Below, in pieces: positions 1-7,292 of a DNA stretch of 9,160 nt (positions within the stretch are counted from its first letter, which is position 1; each line of letters begins with the position of its first letter). Where the stretch lies: contig JASHRR010001479.1 of NCBI GenBank assembly GCA_030037185.1, positions 1 through 9,160 of the forward strand, in the 5' to 3' direction. A program made the translations under genes and the position numbers. This stretch comes from Xanthobacteraceae bacterium. Its GTDB lineage: Bacteria; Pseudomonadota; Alphaproteobacteria; Rhizobiales; Xanthobacteraceae. The notes below the pieces were generated by a model. That model made no database searches. It saw only the letters and a program-made list of their open reading frames with translations, and had not been told where the DNA came from.

Positions 1-110
1 TCTTGATAACGGCACGTAGGTCCTGGCGGGAATCTTCCAGAGTTGGCCGGCCGAAGACCGCCCCTTCGGCTCCTTGGAAACGCTACGTTTTCAGATGCTC
101 GGTGCCGCTG

Positions 111-197
111 CTACTGAGAGACCATCTGTATCGGCGACTGCCGCGAGGCCTTACCAGTTGCCGCAAAGATCGCATTGGTCATTGCGGGAACAATTAG
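111..197 (-). pseudogene. C-terminal remnant of a xanthine dehydrogenase-family molybdopterin-binding subunit
   Basis: Reading the minus strand directly after the alcohol dehydrogenase stop, and in the same frame, gives about 28 residues ending in TAG at 113-111. They include PAMTNAIFAATGK followed by a short tail with SPI. The pattern P-A-x-x-N-A-[IV]-F-A-A-T-G-K followed closely by a Leu/Ser-Pro-[IL] ending is the usual extreme C-terminus of large molybdopterin subunits of aldehyde oxidase/xanthine dehydrogenase-type enzymes. The full subunit is about 700-1000 residues, so only the tail survives. Being in frame with the dehydrogenase is probably chance. The rest of the left edge (1-110) holds a short open minus-strand stretch, roughly 84 to 1, that I cannot assign. 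The motif match is seen directly; the family assignment rests on one short motif. Confidence 0.5.
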
Positions 198-1223
198 TTA
201 CGATTGCAAGGTGAGCACCATGCGAAAACTAGCCTTCCCCGACTTCATTTTGGCGTAGGCTTCGGCCGCTTGCTCTAGGGGCATGGTCTCGATCATGGCA
301 GCGACGCCGGCCAGCGCGCTAAACTTCAGCGTCGCATCGCCTGTGGCGGGGTCTCCGGTCATCGCGCCTTCGATCGAACGGCTGCCGTTGATAAAGTCGG
401 ACGACGAGACTTCGATCGGATCCGGCGATGCGCCGAGCACGATGATCTTGCCGCGCGGGCGCAGGCCCTTTACCAGCTGTGCCACTCCCTTGCCTCCGGA
501 CGCAGTCGCGATTACCAGCGCGGCGCCGCCCAATTCCTGCAACGCCTGACCCGGATCGGCAGACGCGCTGTCGATATAATGATGGGCGCCAAGTTTCCGC
601 GCGAGACCCTCTTTATCCGCCCGGCGCTGAATCGCGACGACCTCGAAACCCATGTGGCGCGCATACTGGACGCCGAGATGCCCGAGCCCGCCAATCCCCA
701 AGACGGCGACAAGGTCACCCGCCTTGGCCGGAGCGTTGCGGAGCGCGCTGAATGTCGTGAGACCGGCACACAGGAGCGGCGCGGCAGCGACAGCGGAGAG
801 TTCCGTTGGGATGGACATAAGCCCGGTCGCCTTGGCAATCAGCACCTCCGCATAGCCGCCATCGTGTTGGACGCCGGTGTATTCTTGATTGCGGCAGTTC
901 ACGAGGTCACCACCCCGGCACTGCTCACAGCGCCCGCAGCTTCCGCCCAGAAACCCTACGCCGACGCGCTGCCCCACCGTCCACCCCTCGACCCCTGCGC
1001 CTAGCATGTCGATCACACCAACAGCTTCGTGTCCCGGCACCCGCGGCCAGGCGATCGGAACGATACCCTCAACTGTAAACGTGTCGGAATGGCAAACGCC
1101 GCAAGTTTCGACGCGTACGCGGACATACCCGGGCTGCGGCTCAACCAACGGCTTCCGGGTTAGCTCGAGTTTGCCGGGACTGACAGCTTGGACGGCTCGG
1201 TAGGTCGCGTGCGCGTCGGACAT
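198..1223 (-). CDS. Zinc-dependent medium-chain alcohol dehydrogenase
   Basis: A 341-residue cytosolic NAD(P)-dependent alcohol/aldehyde oxidoreductase of the zinc MDR family, of normal length. The catalytic zinc ligands are Cys44 (in GVCHSD), His65-Glu66 (PGHE) and Cys152 (LLCAG). The structural zinc site has Cys96, Cys99, Cys102 and Cys110. The Rossmann nucleotide-binding loop is GIGGLG at 176-181. All key residues are present, so the enzyme should be active. The start is the ATG at 1223-1221, with AGGAGAG a few bases upstream. It is transcribed away from the SDR at 1911 across a 687-base gap. A molybdoenzyme tail lies just downstream, which would fit an alcohol-to-aldehyde-to-acid series, but that partner is only a remnant. 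Substrate and NAD/NADP preference cannot be read. Alternatives within the family are cinnamyl-alcohol-type or general aldehyde reductases. Confidence 0.93.
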   Translation of the reverse strand: MSDAHATYRAVQAVSPGKLELTRKPLVEPQPGYVRVRVETCGVCHSDTFTVEGIVPIAWPRVPGHEAVGVIDMLGAGVEGWTVGQRVGVGFLGGSCGRCEQCRGGDLVNCRNQEYTGVQHDGGYAEVLIAKATGLMSIPTELSAVAAAPLLCAGLTTFSALRNAPAKAGDLVAVLGIGGLGHLGVQYARHMGFEVVAIQRRADKEGLARKLGAHHYIDSASADPGQALQELGGAALVIATASGGKGVAQLVKGLRPRGKIIVLGASPDPIEVSSSDFINGSRSIEGAMTGDPATGDATLKFSALAGVAAMIETMPLEQAAEAYAKMKSGKASFRMVLTLQS

Positions 1224-1910
1224 TTTTCTCTCCTAATTGCCGCGCTGTGACGATACTGGCGTCAGTCCACAGACCGGAACGTCAGCGGTATTGGGTGTAC
1301 ATTAGCCCGTCGTGCCGTGGAGAACGCTGGAGCGATAGTGTCAGCCGTGTTGACGAAACACCGCGAGATTGTCGGTCGCCTTCTCGACGCGTTCGACAAA
1401 CAAATGGTGGGCACGCGAGCCAGTTATCGGCGAGGTGCGGGGCACTGCATAAAGTTCGGCAGTTGGTGCCGCGCTGCAGCCTCGCCAGTTTCCTTGAGGA
1501 CTTGAGGATTTTCCGCCTTCCTGCGCGAGCTCTGCAGGAAGATGGGTTGTAATTGTAATTGATGCAGCGCCTGAAGATCGCTAATCGCCGGTTCCCGTCA
1601 CCCGGCCGGGTCGGCAGCCTAGCTGCCGGGCTGGATCGGTCAAAGTGGCATCAGATTTCGGCCCAACCATGACGTCCAAACACACGCAAGCGGGACCCCG
1701 GAACACTTCGCTCAAGCCCGACGTTAGTTTCGCACTCGCTGGCTTGCGCACATCGAGGCTTTGAGATCGCTCGCGTGCGCTCTCTTATGGCCATGCCTGA
1801 CGATCTGGACGGTATCAGGCCGGGACTCCCATCCTTGCGATACTTCCGGCTGTCGATATCTCCGGCAACTACCGCATGATGGCACCGGCGCGGCAGCAAG
1901 GACGAGTTCA
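1224..1910. other. Long divergent intergenic region with no recognised gene
   Basis: This 687-base stretch separates the leftward alcohol dehydrogenase from the rightward SDR and should contain both promoters. Short open frames exist (for example 1317-1505 plus), but none has a family motif I recognise or a good ribosome binding site. It may contain decayed coding sequence, since a regulator gene is often found in such a divergent position. Visible structure: a palindrome and hairpin at 1600-1629, and a tandem copy of CTTGAGGA at 1493-1500 and 1501-1508. A weak promoter-like pair lies before the SDR: TTGAGA at 1761-1766 and TTATGG at 1785-1790, 18 bases apart. The -10 match is poor. Confidence 0.5.
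1600..1629. repeat. Palindrome plus adjoining hairpin
   Basis: ACCCGGCCGGGT at 1600-1611 is a perfect 12-base palindrome. It is followed at once by CGGCAGC-CTA-GCTGCCG at 1612-1628, a perfect 7-bp stem with a 3-base loop, extendable by one T-G pair. No T-run follows on either side, so an intrinsic terminator is unlikely. It could be an operator or simply a remnant of an element end. The structure is seen directly; a function is not. Confidence 0.4.
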
Positions 1911-2654
1911 ATGAGCGATTTGAAAGGCAAGATAGCTGTCGTGACCGGTGCTTCGAAGGGCATCGGGGCGGCTATCGCCAAGAGCCTGAGTGCGGCAGGC
2001 GCCGCAGTGGTGGTGAATTATGTCAGCAAAGACGGCGCGGACCGCGTTGTCGCGGACATCAGAGCGAACGGCGGTAAGGCAATTGCTGTCCAGGGTGACG
2101 TCGCCAAACCCGCCGACGTGCGGCGACTGTTTGCCGAAACCAAAAAAGCCTTCGACACGCTCGACGTCCTGGTGAACAATGCCGGCGTCTACAAGCTCCT
2201 ACCGCTGGAAGAGATAACCGAGGATGAGTTCCATCGCGAGTTCAACATTAATGTGCTGGGTACAATCCTCGCCACAAAGGAAGCGGTGAAGCACTTCGGG
2301 CCGAATGGCGGCAGCATCATCAACATAAGTTCGATTGCGAGCGGGGGATGGGCGCAGGCCGCGATCTATTCCGGGACCAAAGGCGCAGTCGACGCGATAA
2401 CACGCGGGCTTGCCGCGGAGTTGGGTCCGCGAAAAATCCGGGTCAACGCTATAGCGCCGGGCGGCGTCGAGACCGAAGGCACGCACAGCACCGGGATCAT
2501 GGGTAGCGATTTAGAGAAGACGATGACCGCCAGCACGCCGCTTGGTCGCATTGGTCAGCCGGACGACATCGCCCGCGTCGCCGTCTTCCTTGCATCCGAC
2601 GATTCCGCGTGGCTGACTGGCGAGCGCCTCACGGCATCGGGCGGTCTCCGATAA
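1911..2654 (+). CDS. Classical SDR oxidoreductase (3-oxoacyl-ACP reductase-like)
   Basis: A 247-residue NAD(P)-dependent short-chain dehydrogenase/reductase, the standard size for the classical class. The cofactor loop TGASKGIG is at 12-19 and NNAG at 89-92. The active-site tetrad is complete: Asn114, Ser140 (in NISS), Tyr153 and Lys157 (YSGTK). The PGG turn is at 183-185, and the C-terminal TASGG pattern is usual for the family. The start is the ATG at 1911, eight bases after AAGGA (1898-1902). The frame is open to a GTG/ATG-type codon near 1761, but that extension has no family counterpart, and SDRs normally begin just before the K-x-A-[VL]-V-T-G strand as here. The gene stands alone, followed by 196 bases of noncoding sequence of lower GC. 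The substrate is probably a ketone or secondary alcohol. Many relatives carry a FabG label, but the sequence does not prove a fatty-acid role. Confidence 0.93.
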   Translation: MSDLKGKIAVVTGASKGIGAAIAKSLSAAGAAVVVNYVSKDGADRVVADIRANGGKAIAVQGDVAKPADVRRLFAETKKAFDTLDVLVNNAGVYKLLPLEEITEDEFHREFNINVLGTILATKEAVKHFGPNGGSIINISSIASGGWAQAAIYSGTKGAVDAITRGLAAELGPRKIRVNAIAPGGVETEGTHSTGIMGSDLEKTMTASTPLGRIGQPDDIARVAVFLASDDSAWLTGERLTASGGLR

Positions 2655-2850
2655 CTACGGTTCACTGGGTAGCAACACAGGCAGGTAGAAAGATTTCGAG
2701 CTCGCTCTGAGTCTCGCAACAAGTCACCCAGAGCTTTTCGAGGTCGGGATGAGTATGACTTTGCTAATTTTCAAAAAGCGATTCAGCACGTCTCTAGCAG
2801 GGCAAGACCGGAATCGTCTTCCTGAGAAGCCTGGTTAGGAAGGACAGCGT

Positions 2851-3190
2851 ATGGAAATCGGAACCATTGGAGCAGGAGTCTTCGCACAAGCTTTCGCCAA
2901 ACGGGCATTGAAGGCCGGCCACACGGTGAAGCTTAGCAATGACCGAGGCCCAGATAGCTCGCGGGAAATACTCACTCAGCTTGGTCTTCGAGAAGGGCTG
3001 TCCCCAAGGAAGTGGCTGCAAGTTGTGAAATGGTTCTACTTGCTGTGCCGTGGGACGATGTGCCCGGCACACTTGCAAGTCTTCCCAGGTCGAAAAACCA
3101 GATCCTGATCGATGGGACTAATTGCTTTCACGGCAAGGGCCAACGTCTCCCCCTTAATCGCCGACGCTATCGAGATCGGTGAAGCTCCGA
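2851..3190 (+). pseudogene. Frameshifted NADP oxidoreductase, coenzyme F420-dependent-like family
   Basis: The N-terminus MEIGTIGAGVFAQAFAKRA, from the ATG at 2851 with a strong AGGAAGGA at 2837-2844, is a Rossmann GxGxxx(A/S) loop typical of NADPH:F420 reductase-like proteins. The frame then leaves the family near 2985-3005. One frame back, codons from about 3003 read PKEVAASCEMVLLAVPW and then VPGTL and ILIDGTN, the expected continuation, up to a TGA at 3180-3182. This is a net loss of one base. After about 3130 the original frame resumes something family-like (ANVSPLIADA, 3139-3168), resembling the late alpha-helix before the C-terminus. That suggests an internal deletion as well. Intact members have about 200-220 residues, whereas here little more than half is recognisable. 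The product is almost certainly inactive. Members in non-F420 bacteria usually have unknown substrates. Confidence 0.75.
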
Positions 3191-3204
3191 AGAAGAACAC
3201 GCCA

Positions 3205-4038
3205 ATGCCGAACGACACGCACGAGACCGCGCCCACGCAGTTTGTCCAGGCTGGGAACGTGCAGTTCGCCTACCGGCGCTTCGGGCCCCGCGGAGCGACG
3301 CCTCTGCTTCTCTGCAATTATTTTGCCGCGAATATGGACGACTGGGATCCGAAGGTGACGAACGGTTTTGCCGCGGAGCACGACGTGATCCTCTTCGACA
3401 ACCCGGGGATCGGCAGGTCACCCGGCGAGACGCCATCGACCGTCGCGGCGCTGACAAAACACTGCGTCGCATTCTGTCGTGCGATAGGCCTGACCCAATT
3501 CGATATCATCGGCTTCTCGCTCGGGGGCATGATGGCGCAGCAGCTCGGCGCCGAATATCCGGACCTGCTCCGGCGGATCATTCTGCTCGGGACAGGACCG
3601 CGAGGGGGCGAAGGAATGGTATTCGACGATCTCTCCGTGGACGAGCTGGACGACACGTCAGCATTGCTCATGAAGGCATTCTTCACCCAGAGCGAGGCAA
3701 GCCAGGCGTCGGGGCGCTCCTATATTGAGCGGCTGAAGAGCCGCAATACCGACCGTGACAGGCCAGTGTCCAAGCAGTCCGCCTTAGCCGAGCTAGCGGC
3801 GATCCGTGAATGGGGCGTCATACCGGCGGACGATCGCTTCGCGATGCTCAGCAAGATCCAGCACCCGACCCTGATTGTGCACGGGAGCAAGGATGTCGTT
3901 GTCATGCCGATCAACGCATTCCTACTGGCGGAGCACCTGCCCAATGCTCAACTGATCATGTATCCGGACTCCAGCCATGGTGCACAATCTCAGCACGCGG
4001 AAGTCTTTCTTCAGCATGTGAAGTTGTTTCTGCAGTGA
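3205..4038 (+). CDS. Alpha/beta-fold hydrolase
   Basis: A 277-residue alpha/beta hydrolase of normal length, cytosolic with no signal peptide. The nucleophile elbow is GFSLG with Ser105. The acid is Asp230 (in HGSKD) and the base is His258 (SSHG), so the catalytic triad is complete. The strand-4 pattern FDNPGIGRS at 64-72 and the oxyanion-region CNYFAANMDDWD at 37-48 are typical of haloperoxidase/epoxide-hydrolase-like esterases. I chose the ATG at 3205 because the conserved fold begins shortly after it (FVQAGNVQFAYRRFG). The frame is open further upstream to 3112, but that part overlaps the broken F420-like gene. The ribosome site is poor (AAGAAG at 3190-3195). Members usually cleave esters or C-C bonds. 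The substrate is not readable. Confidence 0.9.
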   Translation: MPNDTHETAPTQFVQAGNVQFAYRRFGPRGATPLLLCNYFAANMDDWDPKVTNGFAAEHDVILFDNPGIGRSPGETPSTVAALTKHCVAFCRAIGLTQFDIIGFSLGGMMAQQLGAEYPDLLRRIILLGTGPRGGEGMVFDDLSVDELDDTSALLMKAFFTQSEASQASGRSYIERLKSRNTDRDRPVSKQSALAELAAIREWGVIPADDRFAMLSKIQHPTLIVHGSKDVVVMPINAFLLAEHLPNAQLIMYPDSSHGAQSQHAEVFLQHVKLFLQ

Positions 4039-4062
4039 CTGCGTGATCCCTCTCGTTCTGAC

Positions 4063-4068
4063 AAGGAG
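4063..4068 (+). promoter_or_regulatory. Shine-Dalgarno-like AAGGAG with no start codon at the right distance
   Basis: AAGGAG sits in the 89-base gap before the hydroxyacid dehydrogenase. The codon where a start would be expected, in frame with that gene, is ATC at 4071. The next candidates are TTG at 4086, which is too far, and the ATG at 4128, which has its own AGGA at 4116-4119. It may be a chance match or the relic of an older, longer start. Confidence 0.25.
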
Positions 4069-4127
4069 AAATCTATCTCGTATTTTTGACCCGCCCCGCA
4101 AGTGACGGCGCGTCCAGGAAAAACATC

Positions 4128-5087
4128 ATGCCCACCAACCAGGAGTTCTTCAGAATTGCCGTCCTAGACGACTACCAGAACGTCGCCCTATCGATGGCCA
4201 ACTGGTCGGTGCTGGATAGGCAGGCGACCGTCACTGTGTTCAACGACCACTTTCCCGATACCGACGCCGTGGTCGCCGGCCTGCAGCCTTTCGACGTCGT
4301 CTGCGTCATGCGCGAGCGCACGCCGATGACGCGCGCCGTCATCTCGCGCTTGCCGAAGCTCCGTCTGATCGCCTCGACGGCCACGCAGAATGCATCGATC
4401 GACCTGAAGGCGGCGGCGGAGCGTGGCATCGAGGTCGTCCACACCAGCTACAGCTCCAGTCCCACGATCGAGCTGACCTGGGCGCTCATCTTGGCCAACG
4501 CCCGCAACCTCGTCGCCGAGAATGCTTCGCTGCGCGCCGGCGGCTGGCAGCGTCTCATAGGTGATGACCTGACGGGAAGGACGCTAGGCGTGCTCGGCCT
4601 CGGCAATATCGGCCGCGCGGTGGCGAGGATCGGCAAGGCTTTCGGCATGGAGGTGATCGCCTGGAGCCAGAACTTGACGGCCGAGCGCGCCGCCGAGGCG
4701 GGAGCCGCGCTGGTCTCGAAAGAGGAACTGTTCCGGCAGGCGGACATCCTCACCATCCATCTGGTGCTGAGCAGCCGGACGCGCGGGCTCGTCAGCGCCG
4801 AGGACCTGGCGCTTATGAAACCCACCGCGCGCCTGGTGAACACCTCACGCGGCCCGATCGTGGTCGAGGCCGACCTGATCGCGGTTCTCCGGAGCGGCAA
4901 GATCGCCGGCGCCGCGCTAGACGTCTTCGATCAGGAGCCGCTGCCGCCCGATCACCCGTTCCGCAGTCTGTCGAACCTCTTGGCCACGCCGCATATCGGT
5001 TACGTCTCGCACGATCTCTATGCGCGCTTCTACCAGGATACGGTCGACAATATCCGGCAATGGCTCGATCGCCAGGGCCAGCCTTGA
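4128..5087 (+). CDS. D-2-hydroxyacid dehydrogenase family protein
   Basis: A 319-residue NAD(P)-dependent dehydrogenase that interconverts 2-keto acids and D-2-hydroxy acids, of usual family length (310-330). The split substrate-binding domain spans about 1-118 and 293-319. The nucleotide domain lies between them, with GLGNIG at 157-162. The catalytic residues are Arg241 (in NTSRG), Glu270 (DVFDQEP) and His289 (TPHIG), all present. The start is the ATG at 4128, eight bases after AGGA at 4116-4119. A TTG at 4086 would add 14 residues of non-family sequence and is less likely. It is the first gene of a tight three-gene operon, with the next start only 34 bases on. The family covers glyoxylate/hydroxypyruvate reductases, phosphoglycerate dehydrogenase-like enzymes and others. 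The exact substrate cannot be read from sequence. Confidence 0.93.
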   Translation: MPTNQEFFRIAVLDDYQNVALSMANWSVLDRQATVTVFNDHFPDTDAVVAGLQPFDVVCVMRERTPMTRAVISRLPKLRLIASTATQNASIDLKAAAERGIEVVHTSYSSSPTIELTWALILANARNLVAENASLRAGGWQRLIGDDLTGRTLGVLGLGNIGRAVARIGKAFGMEVIAWSQNLTAERAAEAGAALVSKEELFRQADILTIHLVLSSRTRGLVSAEDLALMKPTARLVNTSRGPIVVEADLIAVLRSGKIAGAALDVFDQEPLPPDHPFRSLSNLLATPHIGYVSHDLYARFYQDTVDNIRQWLDRQGQP

Positions 5088-5121
5088 CCTCTGTAGACAG
5101 GTCGCCACCACGGAGGACGTG

Positions 5122-6078
5122 ATGGTCGAGCGGCGCGACATAGACTTCGAGGTCGAGGGCGGCGATCGCCTCCGCGGTTGGCTCTTCCGGCCAGATGTCG
5201 ACGCGGGCTCGCATCCCGCAATCTCCATGGCCCATGGCTATGCCGGCGTCAAGGAACTCGGGCTAGAGCGGTTCGCCCGGGCCTTCGCGGAGGCCGGGTT
5301 CGTGGTGCTCCTACATGACCACAGGAATTTCGGATCGAGCGACGGCGCCCTCCGTCACGATATCGATCCGTGGCACCAGATCGCCGATTGGCGGCGAGCC
5401 ATCTCCTTTCTCGAATCCTTGCCGGAAGTTGATCCAAACCATATCGGCGTCTGGGGCACCAGCTATGCGGGTGGCCACGTGCTTGTCCTTGGCGCGACCG
5501 ACCGGCGCATCCGCGCCGTTGTCTCGCAGGTGCCGACGATCAGCGGCTATGAGCAGGGGCTGCGCCGCGTGCCGCCCGACGCTGTCGCCGCGCTGGAACG
5601 CCTCTTCGACGAGGATGAGCGCGCCCAGTTCCGGGGCGAGCCGCCCTACCGCCAGCGTGTCGTCAGCGACGATCCTTCGGTTCCGGCATCCTATCGGACC
5701 AAGGACGCCATTTCCTTCTATCTCCAGCCGGTGCCGCCGGGAGCCTGGACGAACGAGGTCACGGTTCGCTCAGGCCGTCTGTCCAGGATGTACGAGCCGG
5801 GCACCTGGATCTCGCGCATCTCGCCAACGCCGCTCCTGATGATCGTCGCCCTGGCGGACCACATCACCCTGACCGATCTCGGGCTGCGAGCCTATGAGCA
5901 GGCGCTGGAGCCCAAGAAACTGGTGACGATCGAGGGCGGGCATTTCGATGCCTACCTTGGGCAATTTGTGGCTTCGAGCGGCGCGGCAATCTCATGGTTC
6001 CGCCAGCAGCTGAACCGGGGTGCCGATGGCGACGCCCCAGGCGCTGCACCAGACCAAGTGGAAGGACGGCGCCAATGA
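5122..6078 (+). CDS. Alpha/beta hydrolase, dienelactone hydrolase/DUF1100-like
   Basis: A 318-residue cytosolic alpha/beta hydrolase of the larger type with an inserted cap region (about 140-225). The nucleophile is Ser114 in WGTSYAGG, the acid is Asp246 (VALADH) and the base is His274 (EGGHFDAY). HDHRNFGSSDG at 65-75 is the common strand-4 pattern of this group, and MAHGYAG at 36-42 is the oxyanion loop. The start is the ATG at 5122, with a perfect GGAGG at 5112-5116 five bases upstream. The open frame reaches back into the dehydrogenase gene but lacks a ribosome site there. The C-terminal 18 residues are Gly/Asp-rich and probably disordered. Its stop overlaps the next start as ATGA (6075-6078), so translation is likely coupled to the MBL gene. 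Related proteins include peptidase S15-like esterases and thioesterases. The substrate is unknown. Confidence 0.91.
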   Translation: MVERRDIDFEVEGGDRLRGWLFRPDVDAGSHPAISMAHGYAGVKELGLERFARAFAEAGFVVLLHDHRNFGSSDGALRHDIDPWHQIADWRRAISFLESLPEVDPNHIGVWGTSYAGGHVLVLGATDRRIRAVVSQVPTISGYEQGLRRVPPDAVAALERLFDEDERAQFRGEPPYRQRVVSDDPSVPASYRTKDAISFYLQPVPPGAWTNEVTVRSGRLSRMYEPGTWISRISPTPLLMIVALADHITLTDLGLRAYEQALEPKKLVTIEGGHFDAYLGQFVASSGAAISWFRQQLNRGADGDAPGAAPDQVEGRRQ

Positions 6079-6950
6079 CAGCCTCGTCTCAAGGCGACGC
6101 GCCCCTGCAATGGAAGCTGTTCATACGCAGGCGCGCCAGCGCAACGCAGGGCACGCCGCCCGGCAAGGACGAGCTGAAATGGGTGGCGAACACAGTCACG
6201 CTAATCTACGGCGAGCATGACGCACTGCTCGTCGACACCTTCCTCTCTGAAGCGCAGACCGCGGAACTGTCCGATTGGATCGCCAGCTCAGGGAAGCGCC
6301 TGTCCACGATCTACATCACCCATGCCCATGCCGATCATTTCTTCGGCCTCAAGCTTCTGCGCGATCGCTTTCCTGAGGCCCGCGCGATCGCGCTCCCGCA
6401 GGTGGCGGACGCCATGCGGGCCGCCCTCGCGCCGGAAGCGATCGAAACTTGGCGTCGTCGATTTCCGGGATTGATCCCCTCGGAACTCGTCCCCGCCGAG
6501 CGGCTGGAAGGCGGAACATTCGACCTAGAAGGCCACGAGATCGTCCCGGTCGATATCGGCCACACCGATACCGATCATACGACCTGCCTGCACGTGCCCT
6601 CGATCGACCTCGTGATCGCGGGCGATGCCATCTACAATGGCACGCATCCCTACTTGGTCGAATCGGATCATCAAGGCCTGCTTGATTGGCTCGTGGCCAT
6701 CGACAAGATCGAGAACCTCCATCCCCGCGCTGTCGTCGTCGGACATGGTCCGCTTGATCCCGACAACTCGCCGCGTCATATCGCCGAGACGCGGAACTAC
6801 ATCCGCGATTTCATTCGGCTCTCTGGGGAAACGGCGACCGCCCGCGAACTCTACGATCATATGCTCGACCTTTATCCCGACCGCATCAATCCGGGATCGC
6901 TTTGGGGCAGCGCCAACGCAACGAAACCCGCGCCGCAGGCCAGCGCATGA
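6075..6950 (+). CDS. MBL-fold metallohydrolase
   Basis: A 291-residue metallo-beta-lactamase-fold hydrolase. The metal-binding signature is THAHADHF, with His83, His85, Asp87 and His88. Further ligands are His163 (IGHTD), Asp184 (AGDAIYN) and His224 (VVGHGP). The set is complete for a two-metal site. After the fold comes a helical C-terminal segment of about 60 residues (LYDHML at 259-264), as in many stand-alone members. There is no signal peptide, so it should be cytosolic, which argues against a secreted beta-lactamase. The start ATG overlaps the stop of the preceding hydrolase by four bases, marking translational coupling. It is the last intact gene of the operon, and no terminator hairpin is visible after it. 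The reaction could be hydrolysis of a lactone, thioester or related bond made or released by its neighbours; that is inference. Confidence 0.92.
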   Translation: MTASSQGDAPLQWKLFIRRRASATQGTPPGKDELKWVANTVTLIYGEHDALLVDTFLSEAQTAELSDWIASSGKRLSTIYITHAHADHFFGLKLLRDRFPEARAIALPQVADAMRAALAPEAIETWRRRFPGLIPSELVPAERLEGGTFDLEGHEIVPVDIGHTDTDHTTCLHVPSIDLVIAGDAIYNGTHPYLVESDHQGLLDWLVAIDKIENLHPRAVVVGHGPLDPDNSPRHIAETRNYIRDFIRLSGETATARELYDHMLDLYPDRINPGSLWGSANATKPAPQASA

Positions 6951-6970
6951 CGCCCCGACAGGCCAGGGGT

Positions 6971-7145
6971 CGATGAAGCCGTGGCGCACTGCCGACGCTC
7001 GGATCGGTAGCGCAGCGCTATTTGCTAAGTCGATTACCGAGCAGGTCGAGGCCAGACGCGCTCTCGCCGACACCGAGGCGCGGTTCCGGGTCTCGAGAAT
7101 GCACCAGTCGGTATTGGTCTTGTCGCGCCCGTCGGCTGCTTGCGC
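6971..7145 (+). pseudogene. Decayed fragment of a PAS-domain sensor gene
   Basis: The stretch reads RIGSAALFAKSITEQVEARR, then ALADTEARFRV, and after a frame change LENAPVGIGLVAP. This is the linker and start of a PAS domain and matches the gene at 7947 (RIGGALLYAEVITDQVAARR, then FENAPIGIAHVAL). Compared with that copy it lacks four bases after 7091-7093, which breaks the frame. Past about 7145 no PAS sequence follows. No start codon or upstream domain is visible, because the fragment begins just after the MBL stop. The remainder of this 342-base geneless stretch (7146-7292) shows nothing I recognise. Confidence 0.7.
6988..7128 (+). repeat. Direct repeat copy A (PAS-gene fragment)
   Basis: This is an imperfect direct copy of 8022-8166. 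By hand count, 22 of the first 105 aligned bases differ (about 79% identity), then a four-base gap, then about 36 bases with three differences. The two copies lie about 1,035 bases apart and flank the second SDR. Confidence 0.75.
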
Positions 7146-7292
7146 CCGTTCGTGGCAAGCCGCGTGACCAACCCGGCTGCGGTCGGGATCGCGCCGAGAG
7201 GCATTCAATCGAGGTCCTGCATGGGCTTGCCCTTCTGCGATCAAGACTCCTCTAGAGGCTGGTATGTGCTTCGACCATGAAAAAGAGCGAAC

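Noticed and set aside
3..197. Plus-strand open frame of 64 codons at the left edge
   Set aside because: It has no family motif and is Arg-rich, as expected of a shadow frame. The minus strand carries a better-supported molybdoenzyme tail.
1247..1552. Possible small gene in the divergent gap
   Set aside because: No ribosome site, Arg/Ser-rich composition and no recognisable domain. The overlapping frame at 1317-1505 is no better.
1761..1910. Longer N-terminus for the first SDR
   Set aside because: The extension has no SDR counterpart, while ATG 1911 has AAGGA at the right distance and gives the standard start of the fold.
3112..3204. Longer N-terminus for the first alpha/beta hydrolase
   Set aside because: This part is explained by the tail of the broken F420-like gene, and hydrolase similarity begins after 3205.
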